Assembly: GCA_013365325.1 (NCBI GenBank)
Contig: JABVXV010000124.1
Coordinates: 99,057-163,056 of the forward strand
Source of the DNA: Dipetalonema caudispina
Taxonomy: Eukaryota > Nematoda > Chromadorea > Rhabditida > Onchocercidae
Length of the DNA: 64,000 bases
Reading direction: 5' to 3'
A program made the position numbers and the translations under genes. Numbering within the stretch: position 1 is the stretch's first letter; the number at the start of each line of letters is the position of its first letter. Below, piece after piece: positions 38,097-51,257 of the stretch. Under the pieces are notes generated by a model. That model was not told where the DNA came from. It saw only the letters and a list, made by a program, of their open reading frames with translations, and searched no databases.

Positions 38097-39544
38097 TGCG
38101 TCAACTCGTTTACGTGAAGACTCTATAACTTTCGCAAATCAATGGGATCCACCAAATAATTGTATCATCCATACCACATCTCAAACTAAACTTTCCGAAA
38201 TAATCCTGCCACCGATTAATGATATAGGCTTGATATGTTATGATATTTTTAGTTCTTCTAGTATTCGGTGAAAAGATTTTTTAGTTTCCAATTATATCAG
38301 AAAATGCTTGTTTGTTGTTGGAGTTGATTTTGGACAAATGCTTTAGAATAATTAATAAATTACTTCGTACAATCTTTCGCCTTAATGTCATACCAAATCT
38401 TATTTGTTTGGCAAATAATCGACATACGACTAGTAGCCAAAATAATGAGATAATGCAATTGAGTAATTTGCTAAATATCGAGGACGATAAATGTGGTAAA
38501 GTAATGAAATCGTATTTTTAAATGATCTTTTAATGTGCTATGAATGATCTTTCTGTTATGCTATCCATTTAATACATTTTGTACATTCCAGGCCATAAAA
38601 GAGTTGTATTGGAATGTGTGATTCATTGAATCTGTAAATCATTACAAGCATCGAAAGCATATTTGTTTATTACTTTATTAAGGATTTTTTATTTTCACCG
38701 AGATTAGTTACCGTATGGTTTACGGTATAACTGATTTACACATGATAACTTTGAAAAATACCATGGACGCTTATATCGTCGGAGTTCTAAATCGCTTATC
38801 GTTTGTTCGTTATTCTTCAATTACTTGAACTTGTGCGGTTTTCTATATTTAGGTTCCTACAATGTCATCCTTTCAATTTGGACCCATGTATAAGAACTAT
38901 TTTAAATAAGAATATATGAATATATTAACTATAAGGACATTTCGACCACATGTTTGGTACTTAAAGATAATTAAAATAATATGATGACTAGCTTTAATGG
39001 CGCAATGCATTTCAGAGTTAGGCATGTGATAATACATCCCAGAAGCATTACTGTGGGCTAAGAGGAATGCGTTGGTGTTGCTTTCTGTTCTGGTGTGGAT
39101 ATCGTTTTATATTGGCACTTCTGGCCCATTTCAATTGGTTTACGTCCATATACGTGAATTGTATCTATTTTGTTCTGTGGAAAAGTTATGATTTGTTATG
39201 GTTCTGGATGCATTTAATCCTGTGCATATGCTTTAAACCATTGCGAACTAAGAATTACTTGATTGTATGGTGCAATTTGATCCGTAAACGATTTACTCTT
39301 TATCCGAATAGCACATATAAGGTGAGATTGTCGATTTCGAATTGAAATTTTCACACAGTAGTAATGATATATTTCTCATGGTTAGTTTTAAAACGTTTTT
39401 CATTTGCTTTTCCAAAAATTTTTTCTCATAAACTTCCGGAAGTTCAAATTAAAACACTCAGAAAATTTCCGAAAGTTCATATCAAACGATACATTCAGTC
39501 AAAAATAATTTGTGCAGCCAATAAGGTCATTTCAGGAAATTTAT
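38097..39544. other. Divergent intergenic region with one hydrophobic open frame
   Basis: It holds the promoters of the TMEM126-like gene (-) and the 407-aa membrane protein (+). A 92-codon plus-strand frame at 39067-39345 is strongly hydrophobic and Trp/Cys-rich (it starts MRWCCFLFWCGYRFILALL). It includes AHFNW, which also occurs in exon 6 of the neighbouring gene. It might be a small or decayed membrane-protein exon; support is weak. Confidence 0.35.
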
Positions 39545-42291
39545 ATGCTTGAATATTGCAAACTACAAAAATCGAAAGGGAAACAAAAAGCTGACGACAA
39601 TAATGAAGCAGAGGCATCGGATGAAGAACGAAGAGAGCAAGATTCAAGCGATGATGATCAAGACATCGATGTTGCGGAAATGTTGGTGTTCCATAATACT
39701 TTAACCTCTTGAATACTATTTAAAAAAGGATCTTTTACGCTTTACCATTTAGTTAACCGATCGAAGATTTAAAAGTTTAGATTTTTCCGTCATAAAGTAC
39801 ATTTTTAAACCACTGTTTCGAAAATACCATTTTGAATTAGTTAACGTAGATAATTCAGTTACGATGGGTTAAGAAGATAGAGATGTATTGAAATTAAATA
39901 AGTAAATTCAGTGAACGGAAGGAAGAATCAAGTTCTCGAAATCTAAAAATTAACGATGTAAAGAGTCTGGCTGCAGTAGTACGAGATGAAGAAGAACATG
40001 AATGCATGAAACAGATATTCTTTAGTGGAGAGATACCATCATCTAGCAACATATTGCCACAGTGTCGTCTTAATGGTCATTTATTCCTTTTTTTTTTTTG
40101 TTTCATTTAGATCTAATTTGTCAGTTTAGATATGGTTACATCGGATGCAGTAGTTGTGTAATGTGAGTTATAAAATAATTACCATTTCCCATTCTTTTCC
40201 CTTCTTTCCGCTTCCTTTCGTCCAAAAATGTTAATCGTTGAATACATTTACTTTAAAAGATGTTGTCTAACATGAATTTTAAATCTTTCGAAAAATTAAT
40301 CTTAGTAAAAACTTTTTATTATTTGATTTTATAGCACGCTCATTTATTCGCAGCTAACGTTTTAACTCATACAGAAGCACCCATACCGCCGCTTCGTCGG
40401 AAGAAGCAGGCAGCAAAATCATGCGAAGAACAGAATCGACAAACTGGATCCCATATATCCATACATGGACGTTGGAGTCGACTCGATATTCGTGATATGG
40501 TCCTGAAACCTTTAAAAAACTGCAAACAGTGCGGATATTGTGCTCCCTGCAGGTAAAAGGTTTTATTATTTGGTTTTATAGCACGCTTAAGAATTTTAAA
40601 GTTTCCCTTCCCCCAATATTTGTTGTGCTATCCCTTTTATTTTTTTATTAGAGTTGTTGCATAGGCATCAAATTTCCCATTAAGTATAAGTAAACTCAAA
40701 TGCTCTTCATTTATAATTCATTTTGTCAAAATTATTTTTAGAACAGAAAGACATTCCTTAGGTGACGCTGTGGAAATGGAAGGTGATAGAGCAGGTAATA
40801 TATCGGACGCTGGAAATCAAGTAGGATTGACTGGCCGAATACGTCGGTACCTGCCACTTGTTCAGGGTAGACGCGACTTTTCAATTGTAGAAGGTAACTT
40901 GGATTTTATGTAAGTCTACTGTTATTCCGTCTTCACTGACTTGGTTCATTCTAGGCTTCTTACTCACAGCGAAATGAACTGGTCACTGAAATTTGGTGAT
41001 ATCATGGTGATCTGCCTTTTTCTGTATTTCATCTCTATTTTCGTGATGTTTTTGTTCCAGATGAAATAGATGTCCTCACGCCTGACTTCACAAATAAAAG
41101 AGATCTGACTAATGCGAAAAAAATTTTCGTGCGTCAGAAACGAGATCAGAGACTGCTAAAGAAACGACTGCAAGCTCGGCAGCGAGCTGAATTAGCCATC
41201 ATTGCTAAATACGAAGCGAAGTAAGAATTTTCTTTACTCTTTTGTTCCTGGATTTTATTATATTGTACTTCGACGAACCGAAATTTCATAGCACCTTCAT
41301 TTCCTTTGTTTTCATGATCCATTTTGTTCCAGATGGAATAGGTCCCCCTCAGTTTCGATTTCACAAATGAAAGAGATCATTCTAGTGCTCGTTGGCCATC
41401 CTCATTTCCTGCTTCTGCTGATTTTTGTGCTTAAATTTTTGTCTGTCTGTGTTGATTATACATAAGCCCAATTACAGCTTTTACCCAGTTTTTTTTCCGG
41501 TTGCATGTAATTATTAGCGAAAGCATATCTTCATTATATATTGTTACATATTCAGGCAAAAAACGATTTCCAGTGCAGTTGAACTTCTGTTGCAAGTTTT
41601 ACAAATGATGACTTCATTTGCAATTCTTGTTGGTAATATTCGCAAAACATTTATTCCTGCTCATTTTAATTGGGTTAAACATGGTCGTAATGACCATGAC
41701 AGGATGGAATTAATGATGTTGTGGAGGTCAGTTATATTGATGAATACTAATCTTCTGGAAATAGAGATCATTTTTTCTTTTCGGTAACGTAAGTCTTTTC
41801 CATTTAAAAGTATATCAAATCAAGTTGAGACAGTTAATGTTGTGGAGAACTAAAGGAAATAGTTTGAGATTGCGTACCTTCCATTCGGTAAGCGAATGCG
41901 TCATTGGAAGAAATAACATCTTGAATGATTATAAATTTTTAATGGCTAATAATCTCAAAAATTTCATTCTTTGAACTTTGGTATATTTCATGTGTAGACA
42001 TGATGGTGTTTATTTTATCTTGCTTTTTTAAAATTTATCTTATACTTCAGAGGTACAGTATTTCTTGATGTGCTTCTATTTTGGATTGGTGTTATTTGGA
42101 CTTATTGTTTGCAATGCCATTTGTGTTGTCGACTTGGTTTATTGAAATTTTGGATATGGGTATTGATATTGGTGCTAATTGGAGGTGTCTTCGTATTATA
42201 TCCTATGTCTTACATTCAAGATGATCTGGATATAAGCTGGTGTCATTTCAAGCCGAATAGTACACTTGCGCAGTACCAACCGAATTGGTGA
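39545..42291 (+). CDS. Unrecognised 407-aa membrane protein with a CxxCxxCxxC motif
   Basis: Exons 39545-39681, 39912-40075, 40354-40552, 40742-40893, 41061-41220, 41556-41726 and 42051-42291 join in frame to exactly 408 codons. The ATG is 9 nt after a CATTTCAG acceptor, as for a trans-spliced start. Residues 1-100 are hydrophilic and acidic (EASDEERREQDSSDDDQD). Residues about 100-170 include PIPPLRRKKQ, HGRWSRLDIRDM and NCKQCGYCAPC, four cysteines spaced by two. A basic helical segment follows (RQKRDQRLLKKRLQARQRAE), then three or so hydrophobic spans (exon 6 LLLQVLQMMTSFAILVGNI; exon 7 LDVLLFWIGVIWTYC and FWIWVLILVLIGGVFVLYP). The C-terminus ends in YQPNW. I cannot assign a family. AATAAA lies at 42524-42529, about 235 nt past the stop. 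Confidence 0.75.
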
Positions 42292-45265
42292 TTTCTTTCA
42301 TTGCTATTTTCGTCCCTTAAATTTCTAGCTTCTGAAGATTTTTTAATTTATTTAAAAAAATTTAGCTGAATTGCTTTCAAGAGAGCTAATTTTGGTTCGT
42401 TTCTACTTTACTTTGTTCATCGATTTCATCAGTTTTCTGTTTTTAATTAAGCGCTGCTTATTTCTTATGTTTTGTACTAATAATTGCTTGTTCTTTATAC
42501 ATCAGAATGTTTTTCATTTCGTCAATAAATCATGAATTCGTTGATTTTGATCCTTCTCCTAAATCATTTTAGGAATGAAAGCTCCTCCCTGACTTTTTGT
42601 ATGAAGTCTCGGTATTTTGCAATTTTCATGACGAGTTAAGCATTTAATGATATTAGACTTAAAATTTTGGGATACCCATGTATTGTTAGAAATTTTACTT
42701 CCAAGTAAGAGTTATGTTATTTTTACTTCGCGTGATTCGTTGGTGGTTTATGCAACATTAATAAGTTATCATAAGCTGTACATATTACGTCTTTATTTAG
42801 CGAATTCTATATTCGAGAGGATCGAAATTACCAATTTGTTGTTTTTGATGTGAAGTCAGCTTCTGGTTTTTATCATAATCGCATTCATCATTTGTTTTGC
42901 TTTTGATTTAGGTGTCATATAGTGTCATATATTGATTGCTTTTTTAATTTGTTTTTTCACCAATGGGTATTTAATTACTGGATATACTTGGAAGCTTTCA
43001 TCTCGATCATCTCATACTTGAAGATCCTAGAAAAATTTTAGATTTTTAGGACTAAATTTTTGTTTACATATTATATCAGTACCATATTTTATATATTATA
43101 TTAATGCTTCATATTTTATACTACACGTTGACGAAAGTAATACATTTCTTTCATCACTGCATTATTATCATCACTATAATTCCGTATGAAAAATTTGAGT
43201 TGCAGAGAACTTACTATAAATGCCAGCATGTTCGGGAATATTGCAGATGTGAGTATACACAAGTTTTTTTAGTTCCCCTGGACATATTTTTATAGCAGTG
43301 CTACAAAGGAAGATGTTTTATTAATGCAGGTATAATGTTGCTAGAAGTATGCAAAATGTCTCGGTCTTGCTTTATATGTAAGATACATAATAAGTTCATC
43401 TTGTTTTGGTGATTATTTCACTTCTAGTTCGTTTTAAAAGTTATTCGGAATCTTAAAGTTCTTTCAATATATTCCCGATAAGATTAACGATTTGAACATT
43501 TATTATAATTATTGCTTGTATAAGCTGTTTTGCTGTACTTAATTCATAACTTGAACAAAAATATTCATATATACGATTAATAAAAAATCTTCTGAAGTCT
43601 TTTCCAACTTATGAACGATGTAACGCAGATGGCAAAAAAAAAGTATTCGTATTAATGATTGTCAAATAAGATAATATTTTAGGCATTGTATTACTCGATA
43701 CGGGCAATGAATCTGACGCAGGTTATCTCAGGAAAATTTTTGGCTTGTTGGAACTTGTCAGATTTTTTTTTTTATGTTTTCGAGCAAAATCTTCACTTTT
43801 AGATTAATTAGTTTTTTTTCTGTTTCGTAAGCAATACTACAATAGTTTTAATGCATAATATACTTACCCAATTAATTAATTTAATTGCTGTGTCTTAAAA
43901 AAAACAAAATGTACAACCAGTCCACTTTTCACTCTTCCACTTGTCAGAGCATTTAATCCTTCTTTTAATTGTTACAACTGTAATTATGACAGCAGAAGTG
44001 GTGATAGTGACTCTTTTTATTTGCTGTATGAAATATCGATAATATCGAAAGTCTTTTTTCATAGAAACCAATAAATAGCTTAAACAGTATGATACTGATG
44101 AATTTACGAATGTATCAGGAATTTGAATTGGAGTAGTTTTTTATAAATGTGTCTGATTTTATGTTACTTCGATGGAATTTAAGTTTTTTTTTTTTTTTTT
44201 TTTTTGTTTTCTGATTATATGAAAAGCTTTGTTATGAAGGAGGGCATCGTTATTTAAGTCAAAATGAAATAAATTGCAGTAATCGAGAACTTAGTAGTTA
44301 ACATTGTTTGGACGTATCGAGAAGATCGTAGTATTTTAAATTGCGAAATTTTGAAACCTTAATAGCTTTCTGGATAAATCTTAACATTTTTATGGTAAGT
44401 TAAAATAAATAACAAAATCTATGTTCGAACTTGCATGCTGCCTTAGTTAGTACCTAAATGCTGTGCAATCATTGTTCATAACTATTCTAGCTAGAAGAGA
44501 TTGCGATGATTTATGATATTCATCATTGATTAGATCAATTATATCGAATATAATTGCAGTTTAATTGACCCTATCCATTAACCTTTTATGATTTTGACAA
44601 AATTCTAGAATGATGGATGATTTCTGGAAGTGCGTAATTTAGTAAAAATGCTTTCTTGAGATGTAAGATATAATTTTAGAACTTTCGAAACAAAGAAAAA
44701 AGTTCTTGAACAAGGGCAAATGACCAAAACTATTTTCCTGATTAGTTAACAGTGTTACTTTCTTGCTTGTTATCATTTTAGTAGCATAATTAACAACTCC
44801 ATTTTCAGAAACGGATACATTATTTTTTCAAGATTTATTTTGGAAAATGATAATCGTATACCATTTTTCGAAACGAAGGTAATTCCACCGTCACAAATAT
44901 TTCCTCTTTCAGGGTTTGATTACAGAATCTGACTTTAGACTTGTATAACATTTGGATACATAAGTTGGAATTAATTTTGATACCAAAGTTATTTATCTTC
45001 GAATGATGCAATAAATGAAAACCATCGAAATAAATGTAAAAAATGAGATAAATGTAGTGATAGGAATTCCTAAATTCTGAATATTAATATTAAGATGAAA
45101 CAAAATCTTCTTGCAAATTCCTTCTGGCAATAGTTTGGCAAAAACAATTTGATGGATTATGCAAATAAATTAGCAAAATTATACAAAATATAAGTTAATT
45201 CTCAGATGTCAAACAATCCATTTGTTTTCTTCATGTTGATTGATTTCAAATCTGACAGTTTGACG
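42292..45265. other. Intergenic region, one possible stray exon
   Basis: 3' flank of the membrane-protein gene, then AT-rich DNA with a T run at about 44187-44208. A 43-nt interval at 43206-43248 is bounded by TTGCAG and GTGAGT, but its reading frames do not extend to a partner. No gene is called. Confidence 0.4.
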
Positions 45266-46190
45266 TTAACAATTGCCCTCCGAACATATAACAGCAAAAC
45301 GATTTATTATTTGTGGCGATAGGTCATCTTTGACAGATAGCCCGAAAGAACCATATCCTTCAAATTTTGCTTTAGTTTCTTTCGCTGGAATCCATTTGCC
45401 TTCTATTTTTTTCCATGTTTTAATAATCCAATGCTTTTGATCACAATCTTCACCTTTAACCTGAAAAAGATTTTACCTACAACGTCGCATTTTATTGCAC
45501 AAACTTCAAATTTAAAAAAAAAAGTTACGAATTTTTGAGTTGTATTGATGTCAAGCGTATAATGTAGCACTTCGTTAATTGAATATAAATAAGAGCATTA
45601 GTACTATTTCAACTAGATAAAGATTGGTTGATTGTCTTATCATTCTCATCGATCAAACATGGTTCAATCAAAAACATTTCGGCATTGTATACCAATTTAA
45701 GCGCAAAAATTGTGAAATTGATAAAATATTTCAAATGATTTCAATTTAATATTATCCTATCAAATCGCTAAAAACTTTATTTATTTCATTGCATAATTAA
45801 ATTAATAAAATTCTTAGGAATCGGAAACTATTTCAAAGCAATTTTTGAATGCAAAAAAATGTCAGTTATAATGATGGAATTGACATTTCCTAAAAAACGA
45901 TAGCTATGAAAAAATATTATATCGTTGATGTTACAAATTAAAACATTGCATTTAACGAACTTATCGATTGAATAAATTAGGTGAAGAAATTCAAAACAAA
46001 CCAAGGCGGTACGAATTTCATCTTTATGTGTGAATGTTACTCGTTCGGTTTTCATTCTTATTGCTGGTACATAAATTTGCATTTGAAATGGTTTGTCTGT
46101 TTTTGATTGCATTTTAACTTTAATTTTACATGCTGTTATTGATAGAATACAATTAGCCAAAGTTATTATAGTTGTCAATGAGTACCACAT
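45266..46190 (-). CDS. Small secreted protein, 127 aa
   Basis: Two minus-strand exons, 46190-46002 and 45460-45266 (63 + 65 codons including stop), join at a phase-0 donor GTTTGT and a CTTTTTCAG acceptor. The ATG follows a GTTGCAG acceptor by one base (46193-46192), a typical trans-splice arrangement. The first 20 residues (MWYSLTTIITLANCILSITA) look like a signal peptide, followed by a mature chain starting CKIKVKMQSKTDKPFQ. Mature cysteines lie at the start, in GEDCD, in AVICS and in the C-terminal GNC, so two disulfides are possible. The sequence is rich in Lys and beta-strand patterns, like small secreted nematode proteins, but I cannot name a family. It is alone on this strand. Confidence 0.75.
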
Positions 46191-47916
46191 CCTGCAACTC
46201 CACCTGCATTACAGATTATGAGTTTTTTAATTTTCTTTAAAAACTGAATTTGCTAATGAATTGATCATTCAACATGTAATTTCCCATTAATACTAGAATC
46301 CCATAGTAATAAATTGAAAGAACAAAAAATAAGTTTACATTAAATTTTTAATTTTAATATTATAAATATTTATTTGTCTATTACTAATTTAGTTCCTCAA
46401 AACATTCAATTTCCAATCGTTTCATTGTCACATTTTAACAGTAATGATGTTTGACTATTATCACTTGGTGAAAAATAGTTCAATCAAACCTTATATATAC
46501 TTCATGACCATCAAAAGTTGATGTTCTTATTCGATAGTAGCAAAAGAAATAAAACGAATAACAACGATATTTCAAACCTGAAGTTGTATCAACAAGAAAA
46601 AAACTTATTTTTTAAAACAATCATTCTTCACTGACACGAACCGGCTAAAGGAGAATCAAAAATGACCCTTATTGGAATCATTTCCTCTACATTTAAGTGT
46701 TCCACAAAACAAATTGGGTTAATCTTCGCCAAAAAAGATTGGCGAAAATTCATTGTGTAAGAATTCAAAAACAAATTTAAATATATTTTGATTGTAACAA
46801 TTTGACATTCCTATAAAATTCTAATAAATTAAATCACTAAAAATTTCTCATTGATTTCTTTCATTTATTCAAATTAGAAACTTCTTATAGCAAACAATAT
46901 ATACTAAACATTTTATAACAGTGAAGTTCGTTGCTTTCCTTCACAACATCACAACTTTGTTAGATTAAAATATGATGAGTTTAAATGAATAGCTTGATGA
47001 GTATTTTTCCCGAGTTATAATGAACTTTGAACTTTGAAAAAGTTGTTGAATTAAATTAAGTGCAACTGTTGAGGTAAAATTTACAAGCAGTATTTGTCGA
47101 TAATAATCAATATTGCATCAATAAACATATATCATTTGCATTATTCTTATTTCCATCGTATTCAGCAAAGTTAAAATGTACTCAGAGAGCAGAAAATATC
47201 GATGCGATCACCGGAACGAATGTCGGTAATCGTCGTAAACCGTTCCTTTTTGTTCTGCTTTACCGAAATGATACCTGTTCATCGTCGTCTATCTTTCACT
47301 ACAATTTTCATCTTTCATTTCAAAAAATGGTTCAGATGATCTAATTCAGCGGAAGATGTGACATTACGGTTTCGATGCGGTGGATAGTATTGAAATCGAT
47401 CATATTATCCAAATCATATACTAGCACATACTCCCTGTAATTTAGTATTCAAAGTAAAAATAAAATTTTCTTAAAGATATTTGTACTATCTGAAAAGAAT
47501 ACATTGTTTCAACTGATTGTTATCAAAATTAACCATTCTTTTTTTGTCTTCAGTGATAAGATAATCACCAGTGACAGATGTTTGAGATGGGATTCGAAGT
47601 GAATTCCATATCACTTCATCGTGATGAAATAAGTGATTATCAAGATTAATCACTAATAAAATTTACGTGAAATTTTTTAAAAAATTTTAACTGTAAAGTT
47701 ATTCAGTTGTGTATAAAGTACTATTACAAATAAACAATGATTATTATAAATACAATAAACCATCGAATAAAAGAAAACAAGAAAAAGAATATTCGAACAA
47801 CACTAATTTTTTAAAGTAAATTCAATTCAATTGGTCGTGTATTCATCTGAAAAAAAAAAAAAAAAAAAAAAAAAACGATGAAGAAAAGCAACGTTTCTTT
47901 TTTTTTTCCTTTCCAG
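46191..47916. other. Intergenic AT-rich region
   Basis: Mostly AT-rich. A more GC-balanced patch at about 47165-47250 has an ATG (MYSESRKYRCDHRNECR) ending at a possible donor, GTAATC, and could be a first exon for the open frame at 47917, but the link is unproven. Poly(A) run at 47851-47875. Confidence 0.35.
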
Positions 47917-48146
47917 AAAAATCAACAATTACTGGAAATGAAATTCAGAATAACATTTCTTTTCACCGTTCTTTGCAATCATCGATTCTATTTGAGAGTA
48001 ACTGTTCCATAAATAAAGGATATGTAACTGCTGAATTCATTGATAATTTCAATAATTTAATTGTTGACCGTATGGGGAAATTTGAAGGTCATAGCTTATA
48101 TGTTGCAGAATTAAATCTGAAAAATGGGATTATTAAGAAGTATTAG
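47917..48146 (+). CDS. Candidate terminal exon of an unidentified plus-strand gene
   Basis: After a strong acceptor (TTTCCTTTCCAG, ends 47916) one frame stays open for about 76 codons to TAG at 48144-48146. It reads like protein (LFESNCSINKGYVTAEFIDN and MGKFEGHSLYVAELNLKNG), not repeat. It has no in-frame ATG near the start, so it would be the last exon of a gene whose 5' part lies upstream. The family is unknown; it is partial as modelled. Confidence 0.45.
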
Positions 48147-48629
48147 CTGGAAAAATATTTATAGAAATTAAAATGGATTGAAATACAACAAATAAAAGTA
48201 GTACAAATAAATGATTGCTCATTCTATCTACAATTTATTTCTCCTTTTCAAATTATTACATTGAGGGATGCAATAGTTTCATTCAACGGCTTCTATTTAT
48301 TTCGGCTTCCGTGATAAATAATCATCGCTTGAGGCGAAAAGTGCTTATTATTGTGAGGAGGTGGAGAAGGAATGTATTGCTATTTTTTAAATTGTTATTA
48401 TGTTCAACTTTACGGATTTACGGAAGCTGACGGGAAATTCTATAGTATTTGATATAAGTCAAATGATTGAACAAGATGAAATATTGTGTTGTTGTGAGAG
48501 AGCAACCATTCATTCCATGTTATATGCCAACCATTTTATTAGCATTGTTGCAAACATCGTTTGATCGAACTACAGAAATGCTTCTTCATTTTTTTTTTTC
48601 TTTAAAAAATGGATAAAGATATTGCAGCA
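48147..48629. other. Short intergenic region before the DUF2358 pair
   Basis: The open frame at 48215-48430 has a basic, hydrophobic composition but no splice or start support. A T run lies at 48588-48599. Probably flanking DNA. Confidence 0.35.
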
Positions 48630-50607
48630 ATGCTGTGGAAACGATTTGTATATCCACGATCAGTCATTGTTTCACGACGAAGCTGCAATTCATTGGTATC
48701 AGTACCGATAGCACTTGTATCATACTTTTGTCGGGTATTAGAGTCAAATAAATTTTGGAAGAAAAATTTTTGCAAAAATTTTGATAAGAAAATTTTTTTC
48801 TAAACCTCTAAGAACATTATTCATAATTTTAAACTATCAGAAAACCAGCTCTTTATTGTCGGTTTAAGTGATTGACGTTAAATTTTACACTTCCAATCTT
48901 CTCATTTATTAATTTTTTTCAGTGCATTATTCAATGAATTTGAAATTCTTTTTTTTTAGGAGGGGGAGGGGAGTTTCGGATTGTGTAAAAATGTTCTTTG
49001 AAGATTTATTGTTCCAGCGGTCTTCTGTGTATTACTATTGTCGGCCATGTCGAAGATCAATATTACCTTTTTTGGATTCGGTCCGATATATGCACGATAC
49101 TTTTAGTAAAAATCCGTCGACTTCAGCGGGTCTCAGAGTTACTAACGAAGAGAACTTGCCAACCAAAGAGCAGTTATTTCATGTGGATTGGCTCACCGAT
49201 ACGTTAGTACGTTTATTTTTAAATGCGTAGTTCAATTATTAGTTCCTTATCATTTTTAATTTCATGAATTTCAAATTTGAACTTCGGCTATGTCTTCTGT
49301 TTGACTTTTATTCTTTCAGACACTACTATGGTTCACGATTATCTTTCTTAACTTGAAAATACACAGGAATTTAAGGATGTAGGAACAGAATTGGAGCAAG
49401 TTTCCCACTCTGTTTTATGATGGATATGCAAAACTTAATTTTATGCATTAGTAAATTTAAGTTGCGTTTGTTAGGAACGATGGAAAACTGGATATGTTTT
49501 AGGTACCAGGATTTTTAAGCAATCACAAGCAGTTTTTGAAATTCGTGAAGCTGTGTACCAAGGATATTGTCTACGACGACTCAATTTTTAATAAACACAC
49601 CAAGTATCATTTGTTCTTTGTACACTTTGTTCCAAACTTTATTTAACATTTTATCATCCTTTTAAATATTCTCTAAGATATGAATTTTTTGTTAATCCCT
49701 TCACCCAGTTATTCCTCCAATGTCGTGATCCTCTTTTTGAATCAAACTCTAAATGTATAAAAATGTGTTATTCTCGGCTTTCGTTGAAATGTGTGATTTA
49801 TGAAAATTTCATTTATTTGGTTTTGCTAGTGAACTTTTAATTTTTGCATTTACAGAGGCATAGACAAATTTATAAAATGTGTTTCGCTCTCTAAGTTGTA
49901 CTTCAGTTTGGTGCTAGCAGCCAGCAGGTTTGAGGTAAAGTTTACTTTTTCGAAGTCCAAAATTCCTTTTGCTGACACCTGATGTACACTGCATTTGTAA
50001 TTATAAACCATTTTTTATGAAAGCTCCCTTAGAAAGTAGTTTTTTTCTAGAAATTGGGATCATGCATCTATGAAAACAGTGATGTCGTTGTAGTCCTTTG
50101 GCGGTTGATGGCCATAAAATTATATCATCAGGTATGAGCTTGATAATCACTCCTGCAACATTAATTCATCCTTGTTAATGATATGTTTTGATCTCGGAAT
50201 TTATTTTGTCGAATTTTATTAATTTACTACGCTTTACTTAAAAGTTGCTTCTTGTAGCAAGCAGATACTGTTGAAGGAGCGCTAGATATTCACCTTGATA
50301 AGGATGGACTTATTTACAAGATTAATAACCGGCCGGTAAGTTGCTTGTGAAGTTCCATATTTTCTGAACTGTTTCAAGTCTTGTTTAGAATTTATAATTT
50401 CGAAATTTTGTTGTTAGGCAAACATTTTGATGTGTTTTTATTCTTTCAAAATTTGTTTTTCTTAAGTGTTGCCAAAATCAATTTTTAAAATAATTTATAA
50501 TCTAGTTTAATTTTTTGAAGATAACTCAGAATGACCGGGACGATGCTTCTATCCTATCAAAACTAAAAGAAGCTGCGAAAACTGAAAATGGCGAAGGTCA
50601 GCAATGA
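48630..50607 (+). CDS. DUF2358 / C6orf136-like protein, first tandem copy
   Basis: Exons 48630-48734, 49018-49206, 49503-49603, 49856-49934, 50051-50131, 50258-50335 and 50521-50607 give 239 aa. The ATG at 48630 is 2 nt after an ATATTGCAG acceptor; an in-frame ATG at 48609 would add seven residues. The N-terminus MLWKRFVYPRSVIVSRRSCN is basic and hydroxylated, like a mitochondrial presequence. The DUF2358 domain begins at about residue 95 (LTDTLVPGFL) and follows the family order: YDDSI, NKHTKGIDKF, a hydrophobic LYFSLVLAASRFE, VVVVLWRLM, then HLDKDGLIYKINNRP. It ends with a charged tail. The last exon uses an AAG acceptor (50518-50520). Function of the family is unknown. The N-terminal two exons are less conserved and less certain. 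Confidence 0.7.
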
Positions 50608-51257
50608 ACCATTTCATGGGATGTTGATTTTAACCACAACTCCTTTTAAAATTCTCTTTCGCTTTCCTTTTATTTTTCTTTTTTTTTTGATATTAAATTC
50701 TTGAAGAAAGACAATGCAGTTTTTTTCTACGGAAGAAAAGTTGATGTCACACATGTTGCAGAAGTCCTTAATTTCCATCGAGAACTGTCATGACTTCTCA
50801 ATTACTTTGTTAGAGACAATTTTCAATTGCAATTGCTTTTTCTCAATTACTTTTTCTATCACTTTTTTTGCACTAAAGTAAACATTCTTGTGCCATAATT
50901 TTTGCTCATTTTTCACAACTCTTCTATTCTACCGAAGCCTCAATTTTTGAATCTGTCAATTTACCACTTCTCAACATCTCAAGTTCTGATTCTATGTCAT
51001 AAATCATTGAATTCGAAGTATTTGCAAAAGATGCTGCGATTTTCCAGATATCAGGGATAAAGTTGCTGCATTTTGAAGTGTTGATTTTTTGAATCGTTTG
51101 CTTCTTCCTACTTATTCTTTTCTTTTTTTTTTTGATTTCAATTTTCCAATCTACAGCATGTGAATTTCGGGCATGCTTTTTGATTGGCATATAATGTTTT
51201 TAGTATGTTTTCATAAATTTATATCCTTTCCTTGCAGCTTTAGCATCGACGGTACAA
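50608..51257 (+). promoter_or_regulatory. Spacer between the two DUF2358 genes, with trans-splice-like acceptor
   Basis: About 650 bp on the same strand. A TTCCTTGCAG acceptor (ends 51237) lies 20 nt before the downstream ATG. The genes could be an operon processed by spliced-leader trans-splicing or two independent genes; the spacer is longer than classic C. elegans operon gaps. Nothing else recognisable. Confidence 0.4.

Noticed and set aside
38017..38271. Plus-strand 84-codon frame opposite the first exon of the TMEM126-like gene
   Set aside because: Shadow of the well-supported minus-strand exon 38096-38017 and promoter sequence.
47851..47875. Long poly(A) run as evidence of a retrotransposed gene copy
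   Set aside because: No intronless coding copy or target-site duplication is adjacent; similar A/T runs occur throughout the window.
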